This document shows positions 44,111 through 54,018 of a DNA stretch of 64,000 bases, one piece after another. Every line of letters begins with the position of its first letter. Position 1 is the first letter of the stretch. The notes below the pieces were generated by a model. The model was not told the origin of the DNA. It ran no database searches and saw only the letters and a list, made by a program, of their open reading frames with translations. This DNA comes from Pedobacter helvus (lineage in GTDB: Bacteria > Bacteroidota > Bacteroidia > Sphingobacteriales > Sphingobacteriaceae). The stretch covers positions 772,541 to 836,540 of the forward strand of contig NZ_SRMP01000002.1 of the NCBI RefSeq assembly GCF_005925325.1, in the 5' to 3' direction. Made by a program: the position numbers and the translations under genes.

Positions 44111-46736
44111 TCTTCGACGAGCAATACGATTATTGTTTGTTGATTATTGTCCAGATTTTGTGCTACAACTAAAAGATTCTGATAATTATATTAATCAACA
44201 ACGATTTTTAGAGAGTGGTTTTAGAATATTTTCTAATTATTCTTTGGATGAAATCAAAAATGTATATACTAAGTTGAATAAGGATTGGTTTATAGACCCA
44301 AATAATAACAGTAGTAATTATTTCAACATATTAAATCATTTTACCTCAAAGGTTTTGGTAGAAGATAATTTAGAGCCATTTGTAAATTATGAACATCTTC
44401 TAAAGTGGCGTGATTTGTCTTATTACACTAGTGAAGATTTATTAACTACTTCTTTTTTTGCTTATATTGATAATCGTTCTAAACGCAAAAGAGATTTTTT
44501 TGCGTGGCGACCGAATGCTTTTTCTGATAATAAGCGCTTAAGGCTACTATTAAGTAAAGGGGTAGCAGAAAATCATTTTCATTTAAAGGGCTCCGGACCA
44601 GTTTTCGATTTGAGTTGGTTAAATGTTATGAATAATCCAACCAAGTTTGAAAATGAGTTTAATCAGTTGGAGAGAGAGTTAGCATTGCTTACCAAGATTT
44701 CTAATACTGCGACGATTTCTAAAAAAGAACTAAAGATCTTGGTAGGTAAAGCAGCTTATATTCGATATAGGTTATTTTGTGAAATCTATGATATTCAAAA
44801 AGGTAGTTTGCTAAATATAGATATCTCTAAAGATAGCAATGCCGAGCATTCGTATGAATTACTTCTAAAAATGTCGGATTTATCTAGAGAAATTGATCTT
44901 TTAAAGTTTGATGTTGGAAATAAATTTGTCTATAGAGGTGATAGGAGTTGTGTGATTGATTATGCTATTCCTAAATCAATTCACACAAGTAACTTTGAGA
45001 AATCCTATGTTTTTTATGGCGAAAGGAAATTGATGTACGACTGTTTTCAGCGCATTTATAGAAATGATGAATCATTTGAAAAACTAGTATATTTATTTCA
45101 TGCCTACTTATTAATCAAAGCACAATTTAGAGCAGAATTAATTCAAATTAATGATAAAGTTGGATTTGGAAACTTTTCAAAATACCAAGATCGTAAAGAA
45201 TATTTTTTGCCTGATGGCAGTATTTATCATACTGCGTTCATGAATCTAGCTATACATGATAGTAAAAAGCATGTAGAAATTAAATCTTTTGAATTAAGAA
45301 TTGCACCAAAGGAGGAAGTAACTAAACTGAATAGTAGTATAAAGGCATATAATTTCGCTTTGAATAAAAAGGCTATCGAATCTATTACTCAGTTGAAAAA
45401 CCCTAAAAAAATCAAAATTAATAGTGGATATGATTTATCAAAGGATAATATCTTTTATACTATTCATTATATTAAAAAGAAAGATAAACAAGATTTAAAA
45501 AGTATATCAAGCCATATAAATTGTAGACACTACAACTTGCGTAAAGAAATTAAGAGCCAGTCTATTGCAATAAGTCAACTAAGAGAAAGCTATTCTTCTT
45601 TGTCAAAATATATTAAAGGAATTGATGCAGCCTCTAGCGAATTTGATGCACCACCCGAAGTGTTTGCACAGGGCTTTAGATATTTAAAAAATCATAAGTT
45701 AAAGGGGCGATTAAATCATTTGAAAGATTCTATTGAAGAACCTAAAATCTATGCTACCTATCATGCAGGAGAAGATTTTTATGATATTGTAGATGGTCTG
45801 AGAGCTATTGATGAATGTATTAAATTTGGAAATTTTAGGCAAGGTGATCGAATTGGACATGCTTTAGCTTTGGGTATAAATGTAAAAGATTACTATTTAT
45901 TTAAGCATAATAAATTGATGCTTCCAAAGCAAACTGTACTTGACAATATTGCTTGGTTGCTAGCAAAAATTAGAAAATACGGCATAGCTATTCATAGAAA
46001 CGAAGTTAATAGGCTCGAAAAGTTATTTGAAAATCTTTATTTCGAACTGTATGCAGCAAATTACGATAACAAACATCCATTAAAAGAAAAAAGTATTTCT
46101 CATACAACCTATTTTGATGCGTGGAAGCTAAGAGGTGATGATCCTTATTTGTATTTAGATGAAATTGAAATAGATGTTTATGCCAAGATAAATCTTACTT
46201 ATTGGGAACGTTGTAGGATAAATGAAGAATATCCTAAGGTTAGAAATATTAGGCAAAATATCGACGCTAAGCGTATTTTACAAGCCTATCATTTTAATAC
46301 TAAAATTAAAGAAGTTGGAAAATTAATTAAACAGTTTGAAGTTTCTTTTGCATATTCAGAGTTAGTAGCATGTGTGCAAGAAAAAATGATGCATGATATT
46401 AAGAATTGTAATATAGCTATTGAAACTAATCCAACCTCAAATTATTTAATTGGTACATTTAAACGGTACGCTAAGCATCCGATTACAAGGTTCTATAATC
46501 TTGGTTTGGAAACAAATAATGAATTAATAAAGAAATGCCCGCAAATATCTGTTTCTATAAATACAGATGATCAAGGTATTTTTTCTACTTCATTAGAAAA
46601 TGAATATGCGTTAATGGCCATAGCTTTAGAAAAAGAGAAAGATGAAGAGGGGAATTTGAAATATAATTCTTCTATGATTTATGAGTACTTGGAACGAGTA
46701 AGATTAATGGGATTAGGTCAAAGTTTTAACAGTTAA
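44103..46736 (+). CDS. rdrB: RdrB-like adenosine deaminase of a RADAR defence system
   Basis: RdrB is a large adenosine deaminase that assembles into a multi-subunit shell and converts adenosine (nucleotides or RNA) to inosine during infection. In this 877-residue protein the deaminase metal and catalytic motifs are all present: ENHFHLKG (HxH about 158-160), TYHAGED (His about 554), GDRIGHALALG (His about 586), IETNPTSNYLIG (about 777-788) and SINTDDQGIF (Asp pair about 822-823). Long insertions between HxH and HAGED are typical of RdrB and unlike housekeeping adenosine deaminases (about 340 residues). The start overlaps rdrA by 8 bases and hsdR begins 7 bases after the stop. Confidence 0.9.
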   Translation: MDNLRRAIRLLFVDYCPDFVLQLKDSDNYINQQRFLESGFRIFSNYSLDEIKNVYTKLNKDWFIDPNNNSSNYFNILNHFTSKVLVEDNLEPFVNYEHLLKWRDLSYYTSEDLLTTSFFAYIDNRSKRKRDFFAWRPNAFSDNKRLRLLLSKGVAENHFHLKGSGPVFDLSWLNVMNNPTKFENEFNQLERELALLTKISNTATISKKELKILVGKAAYIRYRLFCEIYDIQKGSLLNIDISKDSNAEHSYELLLKMSDLSREIDLLKFDVGNKFVYRGDRSCVIDYAIPKSIHTSNFEKSYVFYGERKLMYDCFQRIYRNDESFEKLVYLFHAYLLIKAQFRAELIQINDKVGFGNFSKYQDRKEYFLPDGSIYHTAFMNLAIHDSKKHVEIKSFELRIAPKEEVTKLNSSIKAYNFALNKKAIESITQLKNPKKIKINSGYDLSKDNIFYTIHYIKKKDKQDLKSISSHINCRHYNLRKEIKSQSIAISQLRESYSSLSKYIKGIDAASSEFDAPPEVFAQGFRYLKNHKLKGRLNHLKDSIEEPKIYATYHAGEDFYDIVDGLRAIDECIKFGNFRQGDRIGHALALGINVKDYYLFKHNKLMLPKQTVLDNIAWLLAKIRKYGIAIHRNEVNRLEKLFENLYFELYAANYDNKHPLKEKSISHTTYFDAWKLRGDDPYLYLDEIEIDVYAKINLTYWERCRINEEYPKVRNIRQNIDAKRILQAYHFNTKIKEVGKLIKQFEVSFAYSELVACVQEKMMHDIKNCNIAIETNPTSNYLIGTFKRYAKHPITRFYNLGLETNNELIKKCPQISVSINTDDQGIFSTSLENEYALMAIALEKEKDEEGNLKYNSSMIYEYLERVRLMGLGQSFNS

Positions 46737-46743
46737 CCCAAGG

Positions 46744-49700
46744 ATGAAGTATACCGAATCACAATTAGAGCAAGCTTTTATTAGTCTTTTAGAAATAGAA
46801 GGGTATCAGTATATCAATGGAAAAAGTCTAATAAGAGTTAACAACCAAGAAGTACTGCTCAAAGAAGATTTACGTAATTTCTTAATAAAAAGCTATGCTG
46901 ATTTAGAAGATATTGAAATAGAAAGTATCATTAATGAATTAGCTTTTCAATCGGCTTCTAATTTGTACGATTCGAATAAATACATCTGTAAGCTATTGGC
47001 AGATGGCTTGATCTTTAAACGCAATCATCCAGCAAAAAAAGATTTACATATCCGCTACATCGATTTTAAGGATGTTAATGCTAACCACTTCAAAATTGTA
47101 ACCCAATTAGAAATACAAGGGACAGAACTGCGTATCCCTGATTTGATCTTATACATTAACGGTATTCCTGTAGTAGTTTTTGAATTTAAAACCACTATAG
47201 AAGAAGAAATTACCATTCACGATGCTTATAAGCAATTAACCGTTCGCTATCGTAGAGACATTCCAGAGTTGATGAAATACAATGTTTTTTGTGTGATTAG
47301 CGATGGGGTAAATAATAAAGCAGGCACGGTGTTTTCGCCTTATGAGTTTTACTACGGCTGGAATAAAATAACAGGCGAAGAGAAAAAAGCTTTGACAGGT
47401 ATAGAGACAACCACTTCTATTGTGCATGGCATGCTTAACCAAGAGCGTTTGGTAGATATTATCCATCATTTTGTGCTGTTTCCAGATACATCTAAGCATG
47501 AATTGAAAGTATTGTCGCGTTATCCACAATACTATGCGGCCAATAAGCTCTACCAAAATATAAAAGCGCACCGCAAACCTGAGGGCGATGGTAAAGGTGG
47601 TACCTATTTTGGCGCAACAGGTTGCGGTAAAAGTTATACCATGTTGTATTTGTCGCGTTTGTTAATGCGTTCTACAGATTTGGCCAGTCCAACCATTATC
47701 ATTATCTCAGATCGTACCGATTTAGACGATCAGTTGGCGAAAGATTTTACCAATGCCAAAGATTTTATTGGCGATGAAAATATCATCAACATAGAATCTA
47801 GAGCCGATTTGAGAGCTAAATTACGAGGTAGAGAAAGTGGAGGTGTGTTTTTAACTACGGTACAGAAATTTGCAGAAGATGATGAGATTTTATCAGATAG
47901 GAGTAATATCATCTGTATTTCTGATGAGGCGCATCGTTCGCAGGTGAATTTAGACTTAAAAATTAAGATAGACGAGGAGAAAGGGGTCACTAAATCTTAT
48001 GGGTTTGCTAAGTATCTGCATGATTCGTTACCTAATGCTACTTATGTTGGTTTTACGGGTACGCCTATAGATAAAACCTTGGAAGTATTTGGCGAGGTAA
48101 TAGACCAATATACGATGTTCGAATCGGTAAATGATGAAATTACGGTTCGTTTGGTGTACGAGGGGAGAGCTGCAAAAGTAAATTTAGATTATGATAAGGT
48201 TTCGGAAATAGAAACTTATTATACCAATGCCGTAGCCGAAGGGGCATCCGAGTATCACGTAGAAGCTAGTCAGCGAGCCATTACCAACATGGAAGTAATT
48301 TTGGGCAATACAGATAGAATTAAAGCCATAGCCGAAGATTTTATAGCACATTACGAAAAGCGTGTAGAGGAAAAGGCTACGGTGGTTGGCAAAGCTATGT
48401 TTGTTTGTGCCTCGAGAACTATAGCCTATAAATTGTATCGAGAGATTTTAGCTTTAAGACCACAATGGGAAGAAGCCTGGTTGCCAGACGGTTTAACAGC
48501 TAAAGAACAAAAAGAAATAAAGCCTATTGAGCGTGTAAAGATGATTATGACACGCAATAAGGATGACGAGGAAGCTTTATGGAATTTATTAGGGAATAAG
48601 GATGAACGTAAGGAGTTAGATAGGCAGTTTAAGCAAATTAAATCTAACTTTAAAATTGCCATTGTGGTAGATATGTGGCTAACGGGCTTTGATGTTCCGT
48701 TTTTAGATACTATTTACATTGATAAGCCTCTGCAAACGCATAATCTGATACAGACTATTTCTCGTGTAAATAGAAAGTACCAAGGTAAAGACCGTGGTTT
48801 GGTGGTAGATTATATTGGTATTAAGAAAAACCTAAACAAAGCTTTAGGGATGTTCAATAATCAAACTGCTGCTGATGATTTTGAAGATTTACACCAAGCA
48901 GAGGTTTTGGTAAAAGATCAGGTTGATTTGTTGCGTAAGTTTTTCTATCAGTTTGATAAAACCGACTATTTTCAAGGTTCGCCTGTTGAGCGTTTACAAT
49001 GTTTAAACCGAGCATCGGAATTGGTGCTAAAAACAGAAGACTCTGAAAAGTTCTTTGTAAGTGTTACTAAGAAGCTTAAATCGGCTTATAACTTGGTAAG
49101 TGGCTCGGAGTTGTTTACGCATAAACAGGTAGATGAAATTCACTTCTATTTTGCGGTAAAGTCTATTGTGGTTAAACTAACCAAAGGCGAAGCGCCTGAT
49201 ACAGCACAGATGAACGAAAAGGTAGCCAAAATGGTAGAGGAGGCTATTATTTCTGAAGGTGTAGAAGAAATATTTAAACTGGATGATGCCAAGGCCAATG
49301 CCATAGATTTATTTAACGATAAGTTTATAGAAAAGCTATCGAACTTAGATTTGCCTAACACTAAGATTAAGATATTAGAGCGGTTGTTAGCGCAGTCTAT
49401 CCAAGATTTTAAGAAGGTAAATAAAGTAATGGGACAAGATTTTGCAGAGCGTTTGCAAAGTATTGTAAGTAGATATAATGAACGCAGCGAGCGAGATATT
49501 TTAGATTACGATGGCATACAAGCTGATACCGCTGAGCAGATGCTAGATTTGATTATCAAATTGCGTGAAGAAATGGCTTCGTTTGAAGATTTGGGGATTG
49601 ATTACGAAGAAAAAGCATTTTACGATATTTTGGATATGATCTGTAAGCAATATGGCTTTGAGTTTGATCAAGATGTAATGCTTGAATTGGCCAAAGAAAT

Positions 49701-49881
49701 TAAGCTGATTGTAGATAATACGGCCAAGTATCCAGATTGGAGCGAAAGAGATGATATCAAAGCGCAATTGAAAATGGATATTATCGTGAAGCTTCATCAA
49801 TATGGTTATCCGCCGATTACGCAAGATGATGTTTATAAGAATGTACTAGAGCAAGCTGAGAATTTTAAGAAGAATAGGTAA
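46744..49881 (+). CDS. hsdR: Type I restriction enzyme endonuclease/translocase subunit
   Basis: Cleaves and translocates unmodified DNA with HsdM/HsdS. 1045 residues, usual for the family. N-terminal nuclease domain (about 105-150) with PDLILYINGIPVVVFEFKT (PD...E-x-K); helicase with Walker A GATGCGKS (about 290-297), SDRTDLDDQL, SDEAHRS (about 396-402), GFTGTPI, and late motifs MWLTGFDVP and QTISRVNRKYQG (about 680-692); helical C-domain. It is separated from hsdM-hsdS by three inserted genes (nuclease, rdrA, rdrB). The stop overlaps the mcrB start by one base. Confidence 0.96.
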   Translation: MKYTESQLEQAFISLLEIEGYQYINGKSLIRVNNQEVLLKEDLRNFLIKSYADLEDIEIESIINELAFQSASNLYDSNKYICKLLADGLIFKRNHPAKKDLHIRYIDFKDVNANHFKIVTQLEIQGTELRIPDLILYINGIPVVVFEFKTTIEEEITIHDAYKQLTVRYRRDIPELMKYNVFCVISDGVNNKAGTVFSPYEFYYGWNKITGEEKKALTGIETTTSIVHGMLNQERLVDIIHHFVLFPDTSKHELKVLSRYPQYYAANKLYQNIKAHRKPEGDGKGGTYFGATGCGKSYTMLYLSRLLMRSTDLASPTIIIISDRTDLDDQLAKDFTNAKDFIGDENIINIESRADLRAKLRGRESGGVFLTTVQKFAEDDEILSDRSNIICISDEAHRSQVNLDLKIKIDEEKGVTKSYGFAKYLHDSLPNATYVGFTGTPIDKTLEVFGEVIDQYTMFESVNDEITVRLVYEGRAAKVNLDYDKVSEIETYYTNAVAEGASEYHVEASQRAITNMEVILGNTDRIKAIAEDFIAHYEKRVEEKATVVGKAMFVCASRTIAYKLYREILALRPQWEEAWLPDGLTAKEQKEIKPIERVKMIMTRNKDDEEALWNLLGNKDERKELDRQFKQIKSNFKIAIVVDMWLTGFDVPFLDTIYIDKPLQTHNLIQTISRVNRKYQGKDRGLVVDYIGIKKNLNKALGMFNNQTAADDFEDLHQAEVLVKDQVDLLRKFFYQFDKTDYFQGSPVERLQCLNRASELVLKTEDSEKFFVSVTKKLKSAYNLVSGSELFTHKQVDEIHFYFAVKSIVVKLTKGEAPDTAQMNEKVAKMVEEAIISEGVEEIFKLDDAKANAIDLFNDKFIEKLSNLDLPNTKIKILERLLAQSIQDFKKVNKVMGQDFAERLQSIVSRYNERSERDILDYDGIQADTAEQMLDLIIKLREEMASFEDLGIDYEEKAFYDILDMICKQYGFEFDQDVMLELAKEIKLIVDNTAKYPDWSERDDIKAQLKMDIIVKLHQYGYPPITQDDVYKNVLEQAENFKKNR

Positions 49882-51938
49882 TGAGTCAATTTACAAAATT
49901 AACAGAAGAGGAAGTTGGTGTTTGGAAGAAGGCAATTGATTTGGCTCTTAAAGACTTATACTCTAATGGTTGGGAAGCCAAAAATAATAGTACAAAATTT
50001 GATGTACTGTATCATGAAAAGAGAATTCCGCCGAAACAGGTAATAAGGTTTGTATTCGATTATTTTGGTAAAAATGATATCATGACGAGTATCGCCTCAG
50101 TTAGAGGAGGTGAAGAAGACACTAATAATTTACTGAGAGATTTAGGTTTAACTATAATTGAAAAAAATAAGGAGCGTGTAAGCATATCAAATCTAAAAGA
50201 ATTAAAGAATGCATTAGATGAACGATTTTCGCAACCTGATAGTTTACTTAAAATTGGTAGTGAGGTCAATAACAAGATTTACATTTGGGTTAGCGACAAG
50301 GATAATTATTTTAATACGACTCATGCTCACTATGAGATCTATGTTCGAGATCATGTAATAAACATAGATTTACATTTTGAAGAAAAAGAAACACGAAAAA
50401 GTCTTTCAGATGCACTAGGGGAAATTATTTACCCATTAGAGAAACTGACTTGGCAGAGGTTTAAATCTTCTGTTAGATACACTCAAAGATTTTCTTTCAA
50501 TGAAGAAAATTTGGTAGAAGATGTTTTTAATGCCTTAACAGATTTACATCGATTGACTTATGATAAACTTACGCCTATTTTAATGCCTTTAATAGAAATG
50601 ATGAACTTAGAAGAAACCATAGGGTTAGGACATGGGAAGTTTCCCCTAAACCAAATCCTTTATGGCCCTCCGGGAACTGGTAAGACATATCATACAATTA
50701 ATAAAGCTTTGTCTATCATCGAAAATAAATCGGATGATCAATTAGCGCAAGAAGATAGAGAAGAAATGAAAAGTAGGTATCAGGATTACGTATCTAAGGG
50801 GCAAATTGTGTTCACCACTTTTCATCAGAGTATGGGGTATGAGGACTTTGTTGAAGGGATAAAACCACAGACTGTAAATGAACAGGTGGTTTATGAAGTT
50901 GAGCCAGGTATTTTTAAGTCAATTTGTGATAAGGCAAGAGGAGCAAAGGGAAATTTTGATGAAGTTCTAGAGAAGTTTAAAATAGAAGTTAATCAGGGCG
51001 TTAGGGATAAACCACTAACCATAAAGTCTAAGTCAACTTATTTTGATATTGAGTACAGGGGAACAAATGTATTCTATGTGCAACCGCACAATTCTGCCAA
51101 AGAAAACCCTTGGTATCCAGTTAATATTGAAAATATTAGAAAGGTATTTGAAACGGGAAGCTATGAAAGAATTTATAACGCCACCTATGTTAGAGAAGTC
51201 ATTTCATATTGGGAAAGGGAGTATAAGTTAAAGAAAAGCCTTGGAGTTTCTGAGGAACCTTATGTCTTAATCATCGACGAGATTAACCGTGGTAATGTAT
51301 CGGCCATTTTCGGTGAACTGATTACCCTAATTGAAGAAAGCAAACGTGCTGGCGCTAGTGAAGCGTTAGAACTGACTTTGCCTTATAGCAAAGAGAAGTT
51401 TTCGGTACCCAGTAATCTATACATCATTGGCACTATGAATACTGCTGATAGAAGTGTAGAAGCTTTAGATACAGCTTTGCGTAGGCGTTTCGCTTTTGAG
51501 GAGATGATGCCACAACCATCAAAAATTACTACTGATGGAGCGTTGAAAGAAAACGCAGGTATGTTGGACGGTGTAGATTTGGCTGCGGTATTACGTAAAA
51601 TTAACGAGCGTATTGAAATACTACTAGATGTAGATCATCAAATTGGACATAGTTATTTAATTAATGTGAATGATACGAATGGTTTGGCCAATGCCTTTAA
51701 TAATTGTATTGTACCATTACTAAAAGAGTACTTCTATCATGATGACAGGAAAATTGCCCTAGTGTTGGGGGCTGGATTTATCAATGCAAAAGCGCCGATG
51801 GAAAATATACAGGCCTTATTTCCTGTAATGCAAGGTTTAGAGGTACACGCCATTGATAGTAAGCAGAAGTTTGAACTGAAACCAATTACTCCTGATACCA
51901 TTATTGCAGCTTTACAAACCTTATTGAACGGTGGCTAA
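49881..51938 (+). CDS. mcrB: McrB-type GTPase of a McrBC restriction system
   Basis: NTPase that drives cleavage of DNA with modified cytosine together with McrC. 685 residues. The N-terminal part (about 1-230) holds unfamiliar DNA-reading domains (WKKAIDLALKDLYSNGWEAKNNS; RIPPKQVIRFVFDYF; IWVSDKDNYFNTTHAHYEIYVRD). The AAA+ domain has Walker A YGPPGTGKT (about 261-269), FTTFHQSMGYEDFVEGI (about 312-328), Walker B LIIDEINRGNVSAIFGEL (about 463-480) and IGTMNTADRS (about 515-524), which are McrB hallmarks. It starts at the last base of the hsdR stop and overlaps mcrC by 8 bases. Confidence 0.93.
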   Translation: MSQFTKLTEEEVGVWKKAIDLALKDLYSNGWEAKNNSTKFDVLYHEKRIPPKQVIRFVFDYFGKNDIMTSIASVRGGEEDTNNLLRDLGLTIIEKNKERVSISNLKELKNALDERFSQPDSLLKIGSEVNNKIYIWVSDKDNYFNTTHAHYEIYVRDHVINIDLHFEEKETRKSLSDALGEIIYPLEKLTWQRFKSSVRYTQRFSFNEENLVEDVFNALTDLHRLTYDKLTPILMPLIEMMNLEETIGLGHGKFPLNQILYGPPGTGKTYHTINKALSIIENKSDDQLAQEDREEMKSRYQDYVSKGQIVFTTFHQSMGYEDFVEGIKPQTVNEQVVYEVEPGIFKSICDKARGAKGNFDEVLEKFKIEVNQGVRDKPLTIKSKSTYFDIEYRGTNVFYVQPHNSAKENPWYPVNIENIRKVFETGSYERIYNATYVREVISYWEREYKLKKSLGVSEEPYVLIIDEINRGNVSAIFGELITLIEESKRAGASEALELTLPYSKEKFSVPSNLYIIGTMNTADRSVEALDTALRRRFAFEEMMPQPSKITTDGALKENAGMLDGVDLAAVLRKINERIEILLDVDHQIGHSYLINVNDTNGLANAFNNCIVPLLKEYFYHDDRKIALVLGAGFINAKAPMENIQALFPVMQGLEVHAIDSKQKFELKPITPDTIIAALQTLLNGG

Positions 51939-53157
51939 ACCTAAACTGATACAGGTATTTGAACATCAGCGATTGCTTAAAAACAATACGTATGATGGCG
52001 TTTGCTTCGAAGATCGGTACTTCAAGGCTTTGTTGAAGTTGAATGAGCTGCACAATAGCAAATACTTCACACCTACTTATGAGGGTTTGAAGTTTGACAG
52101 TTACGTAGGTGTGCTGCAAATTGATGATTTGGTAATTGAAGTATTACCAAAAGTAGAGGGGTATACCGCTGAAAAAAACCAATGGCGAGATGTGTTGATT
52201 GAGATGCTGCGAGTAACACATCAGCTAAAGGTAAATGAGGTAGGGCAGGCTAGTGTTGCCAAACAAAGTATTCATTTATTGGATATTTATTTCGATTGGT
52301 TTTTGAGAGAAGTAGAACAACTGGTTCATGCTGGTTTAATTAAGCAGTATCGCAAGGAGACTAAAAACACCTTAGCGCTGAAAGGAAAGTTGGAGTTTGC
52401 GGGGCATATCCGAAAAAACTTGGTGCATCAAGAACGGTTTTATACCACACATCAAGTGTACGACAAAGATCATTTGTTGCATAAAATAATGAATGAAGCT
52501 TTGCAGGTGGTAGAAACGATGTCAAAAGGCACTTATCGCTATGGACGCTGTAAAGCTGTGCAGCTGAACTTTCCAGAAATGAGCACTTTGAAGGTAGTAG
52601 CACAGACTTTTGATAAAATTATATTTAATCGTAAGAACCAAGCTTACCAAACGGTAATTGCTTTGGCAAGGCTGATCATTTTGAACTATTCGCCCAATGT
52701 TAAACATGGTGATGAGCAGATGTTGGCCTTGATGTTTGATATGAATGATTTGTGGGAGAAGTATGTGTTAGCTAAATTGAAGCAACAAGCTGGTAGCGAA
52801 TGGTTAGTAAAAGGACAGGATAGCAAAACATTTTGGGAGAACAAATCTATTAAGCCTGATATCGTGTTACAGCATGTGTTGACCCGAACCAATGTCATTG
52901 TTGATACCAAATGGAAGAACTACGCATATGATAAGATAGGATTGGATGATTTGCGACAAATCTATGTATATAACGATTTTTGGGAGGCTGAGTTAGGAAT
53001 GTTATTATACCCTAGTCCAACTGAGACGAAGATTGCAGTTAAGGGTACCTACGCTAAAAATGGTTATCAAGGTAAAATAGGTTTAGCTACGGTTTTAACG
53101 GCAGATGGCAAGCTAAATAAAGATTTGGGATCGGATATTTTTGACTTACTATCATGA
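51931..53157 (+). CDS. mcrC: McrC nuclease subunit of a McrBC restriction system
   Basis: Supplies the PD-(D/E)XK endonuclease to McrB. A 408-residue protein. The N-domain (about 1-120) has YEGLKFDSYVGVLQIDDLVIEVLPK; the C-domain shows ALMFDMNDLWEKYV (about 266-279), SIKPDIVL (about 305-312) and VIVDTKWK (about 322-329), i.e. the D...D-x-K nuclease core. The start is GTG at 51931, inside the end of mcrB; no ATG fits. It is the last gene of the defence operon; 53158-53325 shows nothing. Confidence 0.92.
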   Translation: MAKPKLIQVFEHQRLLKNNTYDGVCFEDRYFKALLKLNELHNSKYFTPTYEGLKFDSYVGVLQIDDLVIEVLPKVEGYTAEKNQWRDVLIEMLRVTHQLKVNEVGQASVAKQSIHLLDIYFDWFLREVEQLVHAGLIKQYRKETKNTLALKGKLEFAGHIRKNLVHQERFYTTHQVYDKDHLLHKIMNEALQVVETMSKGTYRYGRCKAVQLNFPEMSTLKVVAQTFDKIIFNRKNQAYQTVIALARLIILNYSPNVKHGDEQMLALMFDMNDLWEKYVLAKLKQQAGSEWLVKGQDSKTFWENKSIKPDIVLQHVLTRTNVIVDTKWKNYAYDKIGLDDLRQIYVYNDFWEAELGMLLYPSPTETKIAVKGTYAKNGYQGKIGLATVLTADGKLNKDLGSDIFDLLS

Positions 53158-53325
53158 ACACCCTGATTAAATCAGCATGTGTTGAAGACATTTCGGCAGC
53201 TTAGAGATTTTTATATTTAGCTTTAGATGATTTGCCTAGCTTGAAGTGACTTTATCGTTAAACAAGGTTTTAAATATCAGCTGAAAAATCCTGAAAAGTA
53301 TTTAAACTAATGAAAATAATATGTG

Positions 53326-53859
53326 CTATTGTTTACGATCAATATGAGATAACACGTAATAGATATTACCTCCATTAGTTTCTTCTAATGCTATGCCAAC
53401 AGCTATTTTCTTTTTGCCAATTTCCCACTTGTAAGCTTCAAAAGCTTTACCATTTTGCATCTTTTCTTGTTTCGGATAACCTCGGTTATGTTGTGGTTCG
53501 CCATAGGTTGTGACAAAATACTGTTTAAGCAAATCCATTTTGTTAAATAGTGCTTGATCAAATTTTTTATTGCCGATGGTAGTAGTGTCAACTAAATAGA
53601 TCATGTTTAGCTTCTGTGCATCATTAAAGTAAGAGGTGATATTATAGACCCTTTCGCCTAATTTTACCAAAGAGTCTGGATGTAATTGATTAAACTGTTG
53701 TTCTGACATACCAAACTTAGTATCGGCAATGGCAATATTTTCTGTGACTTTAATTAAGCTATCAGTGATAACAGTGGCTTTTCTTTCATTGCTGTATGTG
53801 CAAGAGAAAAGGACTAATGTAGCGGAAATGAATATTAAGATTAAGAAGCGATTATTCAT
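53326..53859 (-). CDS. Hypothetical lipoprotein
   Basis: A 177-residue lipoprotein with lipobox LVLFSC (Cys20). The body contains ADTKFGMSEQQFNQLHPDSLVKLG and YFVTTYGEPQHNRGYPKQEKM, reminiscent of small periplasmic proteins that have one mixed alpha/beta domain (FGMSxxxF...YG.P pattern), with no catalytic motif visible. I do not recognise a function. Opposite strand to the defence operon and next to tRNA-like relics. Confidence 0.65.
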   Translation of the reverse strand: MNNRFLILIFISATLVLFSCTYSNERKATVITDSLIKVTENIAIADTKFGMSEQQFNQLHPDSLVKLGERVYNITSYFNDAQKLNMIYLVDTTTIGNKKFDQALFNKMDLLKQYFVTTYGEPQHNRGYPKQEKMQNGKAFEAYKWEIGKKKIAVGIALEETNGGNIYYVLSHIDRKQ

Positions 53860-53908
53860 TAGTGTAAATGGTTGAGATGCATGATGAAATGTGAAAACTC
53901 TCTAGGAG

Positions 53909-54000
53909 GTGCGGAAGAAGGGACTCGAACTTCTAGTAAAATGAACTTGTTTTTTAGGTTTGTACCCAGGACCGGGATCGAACCAGAAAGTTTTCCTTCT
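53909..54000 (-). pseudogene. tRNA 3'-end-like relics
   Basis: On the minus strand two pieces look like the T arm and acceptor 3' half of tRNAs. One is CTGGTTCGATCCCGGTCCTGG with a 4-bp T stem (about 53965-53987). The other is GTTCGAGTCCCTTCTTCCGC (about 53910-53932), whose T stem has lost bases. Neither has a 5' half, so no functional tRNA can be drawn. Such fragments are typical scars of integration at tRNA genes. Confidence 0.5.
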
Positions 54001-54018
54001 AGCTAACTGACGATTTTT

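Noticed and set aside
53909..54000. Functional tRNA genes
   Set aside because: Only 3' halves are present and one T stem is broken.
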